A program made the position numbers and the translations under genes. 17,064 nucleotides of DNA from JACNLN01 sp964626495 (lineage in GTDB: Bacteria; Fidelibacterota; Marinisomatia; Marinisomatales; CAZVFT01). The stretch is taken from NCBI GenBank assembly GCA_964626495.1, contig CAZVFT010000054.1:1-17064 (forward strand). The letters run 5' to 3'. The notes under the pieces are model-generated. The model was not told the origin of the DNA. It did not search any database and saw nothing but the letters and a program-made list of their open reading frames with translations. Shown one piece after another: positions 1 to 8,540 of the stretch. Position 1 is the first letter of the stretch. Every line of letters starts with the position of its first letter.

Positions 1-130
1 TAGAGCAAGGGAACCTGCCCCTCAACTGGCGCTATTTTAACCGGACAGTAGTGCTATCTTATATTTAATAATCAACAAAGTGTATTCAATGACAATTCTA
101 AAAAAATGGAAGAATACAGATTAGATATAT

Positions 131-1456
131 TTACATCTGAAGTTCTGAATAGAGTGGAAATTGTGAACATAGTTCGTTTACCTGGTTCCTTACTGACACC
201 AGGACTTTCTTATTTTTATGGTCCTGTATTACTTGGTTAATTAAATCTCCGATTTCTTTCATTTCGTTAACTCCCATCCCCCGGGTTGTGACCGCAGGAG
301 TTCCAATTCGGATACCGCTTGTGATCATTGGACTTCGTTCATCGAAAGGGACCATATTCTTATTCACCGTGATGCCGGCTTTTTCTAGAGCTCTTTCAGC
401 CGCCTTTCCCGTGATATTTTTATCGGTTAAGTCCACAAGAATCACGTGAGTATCAGTACCACCTGAGACGAGTTGATAATCTCTATTAATGAGCGTCTGC
501 GCCAGCATTTTTGCATTATCTACAACGGTTTGACAATAAACTTTAAATTCAGGTTTCAGAGCTTCCCCAAATGCAACGGCTTTGGCAGCAATGATGTGCA
601 TGAGAGGACCCCCTTGAATCCCCGGCATCACATTGGAATCGAGCAATTCAGAAATCATTTTGGTTCGTCCCGATTTTGGCGCCACAATTCCCCACGGATT
701 TTCCCTATTTTTACCCATCAGAATCAAGCCACCACGAGGTCCTCGAAGTGTCTTATGAGTTGTGGAGGTCACCACATCACAATATGGCATCGGACTTGGA
801 TGTATCCCACACGCTACCAATCCAGCAGGATGAGCAATATCTGCCATCAAAAATGCTCCTACATCATCCGCCACCTCACGAAACTGCTCACATTCAATAT
901 TCCTTGGATAGGCACTGCCTCCACATACAATCATTTTCGGTTTTACTTCTCGAGCTTTTTTCAATAATTTATTAAAATCAACTCTTCCTGTATCTTTTTC
1001 CACCTGGTAAGAAACCACATGAAACAACTTCCCTGAAAAATTGACAGGGCTACCATGGGTTAAATGTCCACCATGGGCAAGATCAAGTCCCATCATCGTA
1101 TCACCCGGCTGAAGAAATGTAAAATAGGCAGCCATATTTGCCTGAGAACCCGAATGAGGCTGAACATTGGCATACTCAGCATTAAACAACTTTTTCACAC
1201 GATCCCTGGCTAAGTCCTCTGCAATATCCACATTCTCACAACCACCATAATATCGCCTGCCCGGATAACCTTCAGCATATTTATTCGTCATCACGCCACC
1301 TGCGGCTTCCAGTACGGCATAACTGACAAAGTTCTCCGATGCAATTAATTCTAAGGTTCTATCCTGTCGCTGTACTTCCTTAAAAATGGAGGAATACAAA
1401 TCAGAATCTGAATCTTTTAGATATCCATACAAATAATTATCGTTATTTTCTAACAT
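131..1456 (-). CDS. glyA: Serine hydroxymethyltransferase (GlyA)
   Basis: A 441-aa PLP enzyme that interconverts serine plus tetrahydrofolate with glycine plus 5,10-methylene-THF in the cytoplasm. It is the main one-carbon source. Visible family signatures: ELIASENF near residues 36-43, NKYAEGYPGRRYYGG at 58-72, the PLP-stacking HSGSQAN at 101-107, ADIAH at 205-209, and STTHKTLRGPRGG, where K235 is the Schiff-base lysine. The protein is slightly longer than the usual 415-430 aa because of a short N-terminal extension. The ATG start has an AAGGA about 10 nt upstream. It lies downstream of the envelope operon but is separated from it by an intrinsic terminator (about 1511-1541) and appears to have its own promoter (1479-1505). 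Nothing suggests loss of function. Identity is secure. Confidence 0.97.
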   Translation of the reverse strand: MLENNDNYLYGYLKDSDSDLYSSIFKEVQRQDRTLELIASENFVSYAVLEAAGGVMTNKYAEGYPGRRYYGGCENVDIAEDLARDRVKKLFNAEYANVQPHSGSQANMAAYFTFLQPGDTMMGLDLAHGGHLTHGSPVNFSGKLFHVVSYQVEKDTGRVDFNKLLKKAREVKPKMIVCGGSAYPRNIECEQFREVADDVGAFLMADIAHPAGLVACGIHPSPMPYCDVVTSTTHKTLRGPRGGLILMGKNRENPWGIVAPKSGRTKMISELLDSNVMPGIQGGPLMHIIAAKAVAFGEALKPEFKVYCQTVVDNAKMLAQTLINRDYQLVSGGTDTHVILVDLTDKNITGKAAERALEKAGITVNKNMVPFDERSPMITSGIRIGTPAVTTRGMGVNEMKEIGDLINQVIQDHKNKKVLVSVRNQVNELCSQFPLYSELQM

Positions 1457-1478
1457 ATCTCTGCATTCCTTATCATTT

Positions 1479-1505
1479 CTTATATTGTTTAAATACGATT
1501 GTCAA
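1479..1505 (-). promoter_or_regulatory. Putative sigma70-type promoter of glyA
   Basis: On the minus strand a perfect TTGACA (1500-1505) is followed by TATAAG (1479-1484). The spacer is 15 nt, shorter than the ideal 17, so strength is uncertain. It sits directly after the terminator of the upstream operon and about 23 nt before the glyA start codon, where a dedicated glyA promoter would be expected. Confidence 0.45.
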
Positions 1506-1510
1506 ACATA

Positions 1511-1541
1511 ATAAAAAAAATTTCCCGCACAAAGGCGGGAT
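1511..1541 (-). terminator. Rho-independent terminator of the envelope operon
   Basis: Read on the minus strand, TCCCGC (1535-1540) pairs with GCGGGA (1523-1528) around a 6-nt loop. AA and an uninterrupted run of eight T (1513-1520) follow. It lies about 40 nt beyond the stop codon of the TPR lipoprotein gene and before glyA, so it closes the five-gene operon transcribed from about 7166. On the plus strand no T-run follows the hairpin. Confidence 0.85.
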
Positions 1542-1581
1542 AAAAAATAAATAACAGTTTTTGATCACAACTTAACAAAAC

Positions 1582-2880
1582 CTATTCCCATCCTAACTGT
1601 TTTTTAAGAGATTCCTCGACCCAATCATAACAGCTTCCAGAGGGTTTGACTTCACCAGTCTGCTTTATATCAGTATCGAGCATAAACCAGTCGGTTTTAT
1701 CAAACACAAGTTCGTATTTCTCAAGCCATTCCCTATTACGTTTCTTTTTAAAATAACCGTTTTCTTCCGCCTTTAGCAGGTATTTATTAGCAAGCCCTGC
1801 GATTATTTTATCATCCAGACTGGGTTGATCGCTTCTGCACTCTTGAAAAGCTTTGTAGTATATGTCACCCTTAGCTGCGTATGTTTCACCATTATTTGGC
1901 GCAATAGTAATTGCTTTATCAGCCCACGTAATCGCCTTCGCAAAATTAGGTATTTCAGAATTTATCTTTACGATTTCAAGGGCTGTTCGGAAGTCCCGTC
2001 GATCATATTCAAACAGCTTTTCATATGCACTTGAAGCTTCTTTTAGTTTGTCGATTCTTTGATATGCTTTTGCTAATTTTGTAAATACGAGTTTCTTGGA
2101 GACAGAATTGTTATCAGATTCAATCCGCACCATCTGAGAAAGAACCAAAATTGCTTCTTCATATTCATTGTTCGACATTAACTGTTCCGCCAGATCGAGC
2201 CCTATAGAAAGATCACCGGGATTATCTTCAAACCTTTTACGATAAATATCCAGGGGATCCTTCCCAGTTTTTTTATATGCTATGGTAAGATCACCCTGTG
2301 CTTCCCGATTATTGGGTTCAGTCTCGAGTATCTTTTTAATTAAATCAATTTGATCACCATACCTATCAACTTTGGCATATAAATCACTTAAAGTGGTCAT
2401 TGATTCAATATCTTCTGGAACCAAATCAAGAATTTTTTCATACTCCATAATTTCCTTTTCAACATCTCCCTGTCTCTTGTAAGCATATGCAAGTCTCTTT
2501 CGCAAGTTGAGATTATCCGGTAGTCGCTTTAAACCTTGAAGAAGTACATACTCAGAACTGTCAAAATTTCCCAAATTTTCATGAGCTATAGCCCAATATG
2601 GAAAAACTTCCTCCTCCTGACCTTCATCACAACCTAATTCTACAACTTTTTTATACATAAGAGTAGCAGACTTCCAATCTCGGTTTTTATAATACTCAGC
2701 TGCACTACTCATATATCGTGGACATTTTACTTTCCTTAGAGAGTCAAGATAAGCCTGCTCCTTATCTCCCGTTTCTTCCTCCGCTGGAGGTGGAACACAA
2801 GCTGTAATAAAAAATATAATTATTCCAATAATACAAAGTAAAGATCTAACCATCGTGTGAAACTGTAAACTTACTTTCAT
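1582..2880 (-). CDS. TPR-repeat lipoprotein
   Basis: A 432-aa predicted lipoprotein. The N-terminus has a hydrophobic stretch (about residues 12-25) ending in the lipobox FITAC, with the lipidated Cys at position 28, followed by a Pro/Glu-rich linker. Most of the rest, about residues 50-350, is made of tandem tetratricopeptide-like helical pairs with recurring patterns such as YE.IL.L.P. TPR proteins are protein-protein scaffolds, so it is probably attached to the inner leaflet of the outer membrane or to the periplasmic face of the inner membrane. Methionine 10 is an alternative start that would keep the signal peptide. The gene starts 1 nt after the stop of the barrel-like gene upstream, so it is translationally coupled and last in the operon. 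No specific function can be assigned; identity as a TPR lipoprotein is firm. Confidence 0.85.
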   Translation of the reverse strand: MKVSLQFHTMVRSLLCIIGIIIFFITACVPPPAEEETGDKEQAYLDSLRKVKCPRYMSSAAEYYKNRDWKSATLMYKKVVELGCDEGQEEEVFPYWAIAHENLGNFDSSEYVLLQGLKRLPDNLNLRKRLAYAYKRQGDVEKEIMEYEKILDLVPEDIESMTTLSDLYAKVDRYGDQIDLIKKILETEPNNREAQGDLTIAYKKTGKDPLDIYRKRFEDNPGDLSIGLDLAEQLMSNNEYEEAILVLSQMVRIESDNNSVSKKLVFTKLAKAYQRIDKLKEASSAYEKLFEYDRRDFRTALEIVKINSEIPNFAKAITWADKAITIAPNNGETYAAKGDIYYKAFQECRSDQPSLDDKIIAGLANKYLLKAEENGYFKKKRNREWLEKYELVFDKTDWFMLDTDIKQTGEVKPSGSCYDWVEESLKKQLGWE

Positions 2881-2881
2881 T

Positions 2882-4171
2882 TTATCTTCTTCTCCCTTTT
2901 ACTAACCAAATATCTCCCATTGTTATTCCTGCAGTAGCTTGTATTATTCGCTCTCTTTCATTTACTAAAAAACCATCCCTCTCTGAGATACGACATCCGA
3001 TATCTAATTGATTGTGTGTTAACCCAAATGGAATACCCAATCCAAAGGAAAAACCACGTTCATATGATATTCCTTTAAAACCAAAAATGTAATGTTTTTG
3101 TTGAAATATTCCAAATCGGAAGTGTAGTTTTTTGAATATATTTCTAACCTTTGGATCACCCTCCTTCAAATAGCCAATGCTAATTCTTTCATCATCGGTA
3201 AAGCTAATGTTGGACTTCTCGGACTTCAAAGTGTGAAGATAGTCCCATTCCTTTATTCCTTCACACCTTCTCAATACGTATTCGAATAAAACAAAGTGTT
3301 TCTCGGATAAATTCCCTGTAAAACCAAATTTTATCGTCGTCGGGTAAGAAAAATTTGTGTGTGTTTTTGTTATTGCATCTATATCAAAAGGATTAGGATT
3401 ATCTTGAGATGAATGTACTTTATTTCTATCGATATCCTCAAAAGGATGATAATCTGTTTCCGAAAGTTTTATCGTTCCAGTGGGAAGTTGATACATTAGA
3501 AAAATTGCAGATTTTATCGGTAAATATGTAATTGTTTGTTTCAGAAACAACGACAAGAGAGTTCCATTAAATTGAAGAGAACGTTGATATACGAAAGGAT
3601 AGGAAGAATTTGATAAGGTTGATGTAGTGACTTCAGAAAATGTCCCCAATAAAAAATCCCATTGAACAGCGAATGTCGTATTTTTATGGTATTTCCAACT
3701 ACCAGCGATATAAAAACTGCTGATTCCTCCACTCCCTTTTATGTTTTTCGATACAGATATTGTGTCTCCTGAAAAAACATAAGGTTCCAAATCGCTATCG
3801 TTCAAATAGAACTTCTTTCGGGTTAGTGGACGAATACCCAATCCAAATGCATATTTCTGTTTAATAGGAATAATAAAAACACTGTTTATTAATCTACCGA
3901 AATATGATTTACCACCTTGTTTCAGAAATTCAACCGTTCCCGTATTGTAATGAGAGGAGAGATACGTAAACATTAACTCTGACCAGGTAGATGGATTACC
4001 AATAGAAGAAACTGAATTAAATGAGGGTACAAATCCAGCCGTACCGAGACCAAAGCTTGCAGCATCAACTTGATCAATAAATAATCCATACCCTACAGCA
4101 TTATAGGGCGTTTGACCAAACAATGATGAAACCGTAAGAAAAAATACAAATAGATAATTACGGAGCTTCAT
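2882..4171 (-). CDS. Putative outer-membrane beta-barrel protein
   Basis: A 429-aa protein with a cleavable-type signal peptide: Lys/Arg at the N-terminus, a hydrophobic core FVFFLTVSSLFG, and likely processing near residues 19-20. The mature part is rich in alternating hydrophobic/polar strands with aromatic residues and Gly (for example FGLGTAGF, FGLGIRPL, FSFGLGIPFG). The early GNPSTWS resembles the NPA segment of FadL/PorV-like barrels. I infer an outer-membrane barrel; no named family is recognised with confidence. A good Shine-Dalgarno (GGAGG, 6 nt before ATG) lies inside the end of the upstream lipoprotein gene, which it overlaps by 14 nt, and its stop is 1 nt from the next ATG. The three genes are therefore coupled. 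A barrel flanked by two lipoproteins suggests an outer-membrane complex, but its cargo or ligand is unknown. Confidence 0.65.
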   Translation of the reverse strand: MKLRNYLFVFFLTVSSLFGQTPYNAVGYGLFIDQVDAASFGLGTAGFVPSFNSVSSIGNPSTWSELMFTYLSSHYNTGTVEFLKQGGKSYFGRLINSVFIIPIKQKYAFGLGIRPLTRKKFYLNDSDLEPYVFSGDTISVSKNIKGSGGISSFYIAGSWKYHKNTTFAVQWDFLLGTFSEVTTSTLSNSSYPFVYQRSLQFNGTLLSLFLKQTITYLPIKSAIFLMYQLPTGTIKLSETDYHPFEDIDRNKVHSSQDNPNPFDIDAITKTHTNFSYPTTIKFGFTGNLSEKHFVLFEYVLRRCEGIKEWDYLHTLKSEKSNISFTDDERISIGYLKEGDPKVRNIFKKLHFRFGIFQQKHYIFGFKGISYERGFSFGLGIPFGLTHNQLDIGCRISERDGFLVNERERIIQATAGITMGDIWLVKGRRR

Positions 4172-5378
4172 ACAGAACCTCCAGATAAGGCCATTTTACA
4201 GTATCAGCTTCTGAATTTGTATAAAATGCGGCATAATCAAAAATTGAATGACTGTTCACTGTTAATAATCCAAATCCAAAATTCTCTGATGCTCCAACTA
4301 TCCAGGATTGTACTATATTTTTCACATTAAGAGTTAGTATCGAGTCCTGTATCGTTGAACTAGATGAATAGAGATCAATATCTTCGTAATAAATATCTAC
4401 AGAATCCTGTGCACCCCACGACCAATTTTCAACCGAGTCGGCAAGACTGTATGCAAGTACTTTAAATTGTGATGAATCAGATAAGTCGCTTTCTTCATAA
4501 GATACTGTCATAATTAAATTTGCTTTTACGATAACTGCTTCTTTAGGGATTCCGACGTTATCAATATCAGATTTTATTAAGGTTCTCAATCCTGCTCCAT
4601 ACCCAAGATAAGCATAGGATGAATCAAAGGCATTTAAATTTAAAATTGAAGGAGGTTCTATAATGGAGACATCTGATCTTAAACCAAAACTCGCACTTGT
4701 ATCGACCTGCATCGTATCTGTATATGTGTAATGAACTGAAAGTAATGGGAAATAAGATGAACTTTCGCTGGAATGGTAAGCATGAATTTTAGATGTATCC
4801 TCAGCTTGAGCTTGTAATATAAATAGATATTCAACTGAACTGGTGTCAATCAAAGAATTAATAATAGTCGTATCTATGTCGAAACGAACAACAGTAAGGG
4901 TATCTATGGTATCCTGCACAACAGTAGAAGAAATGAGTAAAGAGTCTAGTGACACCCAGCTATCATTTTTATAATTAGTAGAAGATTCAGAATAATTTGA
5001 GTCTAGTGGCATATAGTAAAGTAATAGCTGATCACCAATAGCATTCTCATCGGATTTAGAACTATCAACTGTAATTTGAAAATAAGCGCTATCAATTTTG
5101 TAAGAAGAATCATTAAAAGAAGTTAAATCACCAAATCTAAACAAGGTATATGGAACCTTAAAACCATCTCTGTTTCCGAGAAAGAGAGTTGAAAAAGAAC
5201 CAATAGATGGTGGGACTTGATATGATGTAAAGTGTTTTATAGTAATTGAATCACAAGATGGATTCAGGCGCGTATCATCAAGATTCAAATTGTATGGATC
5301 TTCCGTGCATGACGCAGAAAGAAGCAAAAGAAAACCTATCCCTGTAATGGAAATCTGAAGTTTAGGATTAATTCTCAA
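4158..5378 (-). CDS. DNRLRE-like lipoprotein with two homologous beta-sandwich halves
   Basis: A 406-aa lipoprotein with a hydrophobic segment FLLLLSASC ending at the lipidated Cys24. The mature protein is acidic and very Ser/Asp/Thr rich. It seems to hold two related halves, about residues 75-218 and 245-404. Each ends in a strand of the type PLLSVHYT or PYLEVLYE preceded by a Ser/Tyr-rich turn, and the second contains WIVGASENFGFGLL, typical of DNRLRE/CBM96-like domains in surface or secreted proteins. DNRLRE domains are usually linked to extracellular polysaccharide-binding proteins, so a surface or carbohydrate role is possible but unproven. The only usable start matching the signal peptide is a TTG (complement of CAA at 5376-5378), with no clear Shine-Dalgarno; the exact N-terminus is therefore uncertain. 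It overlaps the barrel gene by 14 nt. Confidence 0.65.
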   Translation of the reverse strand: MRINPKLQISITGIGFLLLLSASCTEDPYNLNLDDTRLNPSCDSITIKHFTSYQVPPSIGSFSTLFLGNRDGFKVPYTLFRFGDLTSFNDSSYKIDSAYFQITVDSSKSDENAIGDQLLLYYMPLDSNYSESSTNYKNDSWVSLDSLLISSTVVQDTIDTLTVVRFDIDTTIINSLIDTSSVEYLFILQAQAEDTSKIHAYHSSESSSYFPLLSVHYTYTDTMQVDTSASFGLRSDVSIIEPPSILNLNAFDSSYAYLGYGAGLRTLIKSDIDNVGIPKEAVIVKANLIMTVSYEESDLSDSSQFKVLAYSLADSVENWSWGAQDSVDIYYEDIDLYSSSSTIQDSILTLNVKNIVQSWIVGASENFGFGLLTVNSHSIFDYAAFYTNSEADTVKWPYLEVLYEAP

Positions 5379-5423
5379 GGCAAATGGGAGAAAATAATAA
5401 TAAAATTATGAGTTGATAGGATA

Positions 5424-6260
5424 TCAGGATAAGGTCTGAAGAAGCTCATGAATCTCCTCTGCTAGAACCAACAAATTATCTTCATTTGCTTCTTTTAAAG
5501 TAAGAGTGTTTAATTTTGGTTCGAGACTTTCAAATATTGGTTTAAAACCAGACTGTTTGGGTAATTTATTCGATAGTTTGGTTTCAGGAGTATCCAGGAC
5601 AATAACCATATCAGCGAAAGTAGCTGCCACAGCTTGTGAGTTCACTTTTTTACCTTTTAATTCCTTGGGGAGTTTAACATCAAGTTTTTCATATGTTTCA
5701 CCAGAGATGTTACTAAAGTCATCCAGAGAATGGATGATATGTACTGTTTTAATATCTTTGTAAAAATCAAGACTCTCGAATTGTTGCTTGTAGATAATTG
5801 GGATAAATGCTGATTGCCAATCGTTGCAGATGATAATATCGGGACTCCAGAACAGGTTGGTTAACATTTCTAGTGCAATTTTCCCGAAAAAACCAAATCT
5901 ATCATCGTTATCATGCAGCGGGCGACCATTCTTAAACTTGTAAAGAAGAGGATTTAAGGGTTGAAACCACTCATCATGTTCCATAAAATAAACCTGTACC
6001 CGAGTTCTGGGAATAAAGGCAGATTTAGCTGATGCCTTGACGTCGTGATGATTAAACGTGCTGTTGATTTCCCTGAGTCTAATCACTTCTCTCAGAATAT
6101 ACTTACGCTCACTGATAAAGCCATATTTGGGTGCTGTAAGTCGAATATCGTGTTCCAGTTCTTGCAGTCTGAGAGGAACATATTTTGAATATTGAGCCAG
6201 AAGTCCAGTTTCAGCAAAGGGGATAATCTCAGTGGTTAAAAAATACGTTTTCATAGGCAT
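5424..6260 (-). CDS. Stand-alone N-terminal glycogen/starch synthase (GT5) domain protein
   Basis: A 278-aa protein that matches only the N-terminal Rossmann half of ADP-glucose glycogen synthases (GT5 family, normally about 470-500 aa). Recognisable positions: TEIIPFAETGLLAQYSKYVP near residues 10-29, LTAPKYG at 41-47, DNDDRFGFFGKIALE at 117-131, and PDIIICNDWQSAFIP at 140-154, equivalent to the family's DIIHCHDWQT. The nucleotide-sugar-binding KxGG motif is changed to ETGL, and HxHDW to CNDW. The C-terminal catalytic half is absent and the last 60 residues are low in similarity, so ordinary synthase activity is unlikely. A regulatory or binding role, or partnership with a separate C-terminal domain, is inference. 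The ATG at 6258-6260 has AAAGGAG 10 nt upstream and is preferred to Met3. It lies 36 nt after the YbgF-like gene. Confidence 0.75.
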   Translation of the reverse strand: MPMKTYFLTTEIIPFAETGLLAQYSKYVPLRLQELEHDIRLTAPKYGFISERKYILREVIRLREINSTFNHHDVKASAKSAFIPRTRVQVYFMEHDEWFQPLNPLLYKFKNGRPLHDNDDRFGFFGKIALEMLTNLFWSPDIIICNDWQSAFIPIIYKQQFESLDFYKDIKTVHIIHSLDDFSNISGETYEKLDVKLPKELKGKKVNSQAVAATFADMVIVLDTPETKLSNKLPKQSGFKPIFESLEPKLNTLTLKEANEDNLLVLAEEIHELLQTLS

Positions 6261-6296
6261 GTATGGTAAACTCCTTTAATTAGATGTGATTGGCTA

Positions 6297-7166
6297 TTAA
6301 AGCTGCTGAAGGTATTTCTCAGCTTTTTGGCGATATTCACTATCCGGGTAATTATCTAATAGTTTTATAAATTCTTCAGCTGCTTTGTTTTTATTGCCAA
6401 TATTTTTATAACATAGACCAAGTTTTAGTTGAGCATCATCCCGTTTATCTGAATCACCATACTTTAACAATACATTTTCAAATTCAATAATGGCTCGTTT
6501 GTAATTCTTTAACGAATAATAACACTCTCCTAACCAATACTGACTGTTATCCCCAAGTTCATGTCCGGGATCAGAAATCACCAGTTCAGAAAAACCCTCG
6601 ATTGCCTTTTGAAAATCATTATTTTGATAGAAACCAAGTGCTTGCACATAATTCCGTTTAAAGTCAGTCTTACTGATTTTTTGCTTCTCATCTAAAGAAG
6701 GCGAACTGCGAATTTCATAGAGTTCATTAAAACTTCTTGTTAACGTGACAATTTTATTCTCAATCATCACGAGTTGAGCCAGAATTTCAAAATTGGTGCT
6801 ATCTGAGTATAATGCTTTATCCTCCAGAATTTTAATTTTATTCTGAAGAGTATTTAATCGATCTATCACCATAATAGTTGCGCTATCAGATTGGGCTTTA
6901 GCATTTACTATTGTTTCAAGTGTACTATTAATATTTGGAATCAATTCTCCCAAAACCTGATTTAACTGATTCTCAAGTTCTTTGATTCTATCTCTCTGTT
7001 TAATCAATATTTGCACAATCTGTTCAACTTTATCAGACTCCGGTGAGGTTTTACTCTGCGATTTTGATGTTGATTTTTTCTCTTGCGCACTGATACTGAA
7101 ATTCAAAGAAACGGTGAGTAAAACAACTAAAATAGTCTTTAGGATAGTTAAGTATGATCTTTTCAT
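6297..7166 (-). CDS. YbgF/CpoB-like periplasmic coiled-coil and TPR protein
   Basis: A 289-aa exported protein. Signal peptide: KR at residues 2-3, hydrophobic residues 7-24, likely cleavage after SISA (27). A Lys/Ser-rich linker comes next, then a long heptad-patterned coiled coil (about 45-155) and three C-terminal TPR-type repeats (about 173-200, 207-238 and 244-275, with motifs such as YWLGECYYSLKNYKRAI). This coiled coil plus tol-pal type TPR layout is that of YbgF/CpoB, which trimerises in the periplasm and links outer-membrane constriction to peptidoglycan synthesis. The coiled coil here is longer than in E. coli, and no tolA/B or pal gene is in the window, so orthology is not certain. 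It is the first gene of the five-gene operon; a weak AGG lies 8 nt before the ATG. Confidence 0.7.
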   Translation of the reverse strand: MKRSYLTILKTILVVLLTVSLNFSISAQEKKSTSKSQSKTSPESDKVEQIVQILIKQRDRIKELENQLNQVLGELIPNINSTLETIVNAKAQSDSATIMVIDRLNTLQNKIKILEDKALYSDSTNFEILAQLVMIENKIVTLTRSFNELYEIRSSPSLDEKQKISKTDFKRNYVQALGFYQNNDFQKAIEGFSELVISDPGHELGDNSQYWLGECYYSLKNYKRAIIEFENVLLKYGDSDKRDDAQLKLGLCYKNIGNKNKAAEEFIKLLDNYPDSEYRQKAEKYLQQL

Positions 7167-7209
7167 AGATGTTACCTATATATGGTTTTTAACATTTCAA
7201 GACACTTGC

Positions 7210-7247
7210 AAAATTTAAATTTTAATATGATGATATTCAATCATATT
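7210..7247. repeat. Adjacent AT-rich palindromes upstream of the YbgF-like gene
   Basis: A perfect 14-bp palindrome, AAAATTTAAATTTT (7210-7223), directly abuts an 8-bp inverted repeat, AATATGAT (7224-7231) and ATCATATT (7240-7247), separated by 8 nt. They lie in the 150-bp gap between rodA and the five-gene operon. They could be an operator, a weak terminator after rodA or AT-rich DNA of no function. No T-run typical of a strong terminator follows. Confidence 0.35.
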
Positions 7248-7316
7248 CTCATTTTTATGAGTACTTCATATAATCAGCAGTTCATAAATCACAAACGTTT
7301 TTAAAATATCTGACTT

Positions 7317-8540
7317 CTATTCAATATCTTCTACAGTCATATTCATAGCCAGTCCAAGCATTGCGAAGCACGATATAAGAAAGGATCCACCATAACTTAG
7401 AAAAGGCAACGGTAATCCCTTTACGGGTAAGAGATTCACCGTCATCCCTACGTTAACGAAAACGTGGGAAAGAAATATTGTTGCGATTCCAATAAGTATC
7501 AGACTTGAGAATCGTTCGTCAACAACGAAGGAAGTTTTTATAATTTTCCAGATTAAAACTGCAAATAGAATTAAAATTAACACAACGACAACAAACCCAA
7601 ATTCTTCTCCAATCACAGAAAATATAAAATCGGTCTCCTGTTCCGGTAAAAATTTTAAGTGAGTTTGGGTTCCATTTCCAAATCCCTTACCAAGAAATCC
7701 CCCTGATCCAATGGCTGTTATAGATTGGATTAATTGATATCCCGCTCCATAAGGATCCCGGGATAAGTCAATTAAGACCAACACTCGTTCTTTCTGATAT
7801 GGCTGAAGTTGATTCCACAGAAAGGGTGTAAAAAGACCAATAAAAACATTCATAAAAAAATTGATCAACCCAATTCTTATACCTAATTTTGATAGATAGA
7901 GCACCACTCCAACAGCTAATATCCAGATGGAGAACGTATATAAATTGAAGGCGGTTACAATGCTAATCACCGGAGCAATTACAAGAAAGATATGCAAAGG
8001 TCTTGCTCCTGCCCAATATAGAAGGGGAATTGTTGGAGCAAATAAAATAATTGCAGATCCCAAATCAGGTTGTTTTGCAACGATTGCCGTTGGAATAAGC
8101 ACGAATGTTATTGGAAGAAGCGTAGAGCGAAATTTGTCCATTTGTAGATTGTGATCTGATAGATACCGCGCTAACGCTATAATGATAAGCCATTTTAACA
8201 ATTCAGATGGTTGAATAGTAAAACCTGACAGTTGAATCCATCGATAAGTACCTGCAATTTTACCCGTAATATAGGGTAAAAACAGCATAATGAAGACAAC
8301 CGCAACAGCTAAGTAAGAATATTTGTGAATAATTCGTCTTGGTATAGAAAATGTGACAAGAAATATTAAAAATCCCCCGGCTAACCAAAATATCTGCTTT
8401 ACAAATCTGGAAGTTAATAGTGACGTATCTGAATGGTAAGAAATGCTATATAGAGTTAAGAGTCCAAAACCCGTGAGAACTAAAGCAATGAAAAACCAGT
8501 GTTTTGGAACTTCCTGAGTTTTAATGACGAAATGATTCAT
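7317..8540 (-). CDS. rodA: Rod-shape SEDS glycosyltransferase RodA
   Basis: A 407-aa polytopic inner-membrane protein of the SEDS family. It polymerises lipid II into glycan strands for side-wall growth, paired with PBP2. Signatures: KQPDLGSA at residues 156-163, DPYGAGYQL at 262-270, GSGGFLGKGFGNG at 278-290, and FLPEQETDFIFSVIGEEFGF at 298-316 containing the conserved Asp304 (the catalytic Asp of RodA-type proteins). The C-terminal LPLPFLSYGGS is also present. About ten membrane segments can be drawn. It is somewhat longer than the E. coli protein (about 370 aa), mainly from extra hydrophobic sequence around 180-240. The start ATG overlaps the mrdA stop in an ATGA junction, so translation is coupled. 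Last gene of the mre/mrd operon. Confidence 0.97.
   Translation of the reverse strand: MNHFVIKTQEVPKHWFFIALVLTGFGLLTLYSISYHSDTSLLTSRFVKQIFWLAGGFLIFLVTFSIPRRIIHKYSYLAVAVVFIMLFLPYITGKIAGTYRWIQLSGFTIQPSELLKWLIIIALARYLSDHNLQMDKFRSTLLPITFVLIPTAIVAKQPDLGSAIILFAPTIPLLYWAGARPLHIFLVIAPVISIVTAFNLYTFSIWILAVGVVLYLSKLGIRIGLINFFMNVFIGLFTPFLWNQLQPYQKERVLVLIDLSRDPYGAGYQLIQSITAIGSGGFLGKGFGNGTQTHLKFLPEQETDFIFSVIGEEFGFVVVVLILILFAVLIWKIIKTSFVVDERFSSLILIGIATIFLSHVFVNVGMTVNLLPVKGLPLPFLSYGGSFLISCFAMLGLAMNMTVEDIE

Noticed and set aside
1..60. GC-richer segment with CCTGCCCC and CCGGACAGTAGTG that recalls an insertion-sequence end
   Set aside because: No transposase, no matching inverted repeat and no target duplication in the window; too short to support a mobile element.
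473..975. Two overlapping plus-strand open frames of 164 and 99 codons
   Set aside because: They lie wholly antisense to the unambiguous glyA gene and show no domain pattern or ribosome site.
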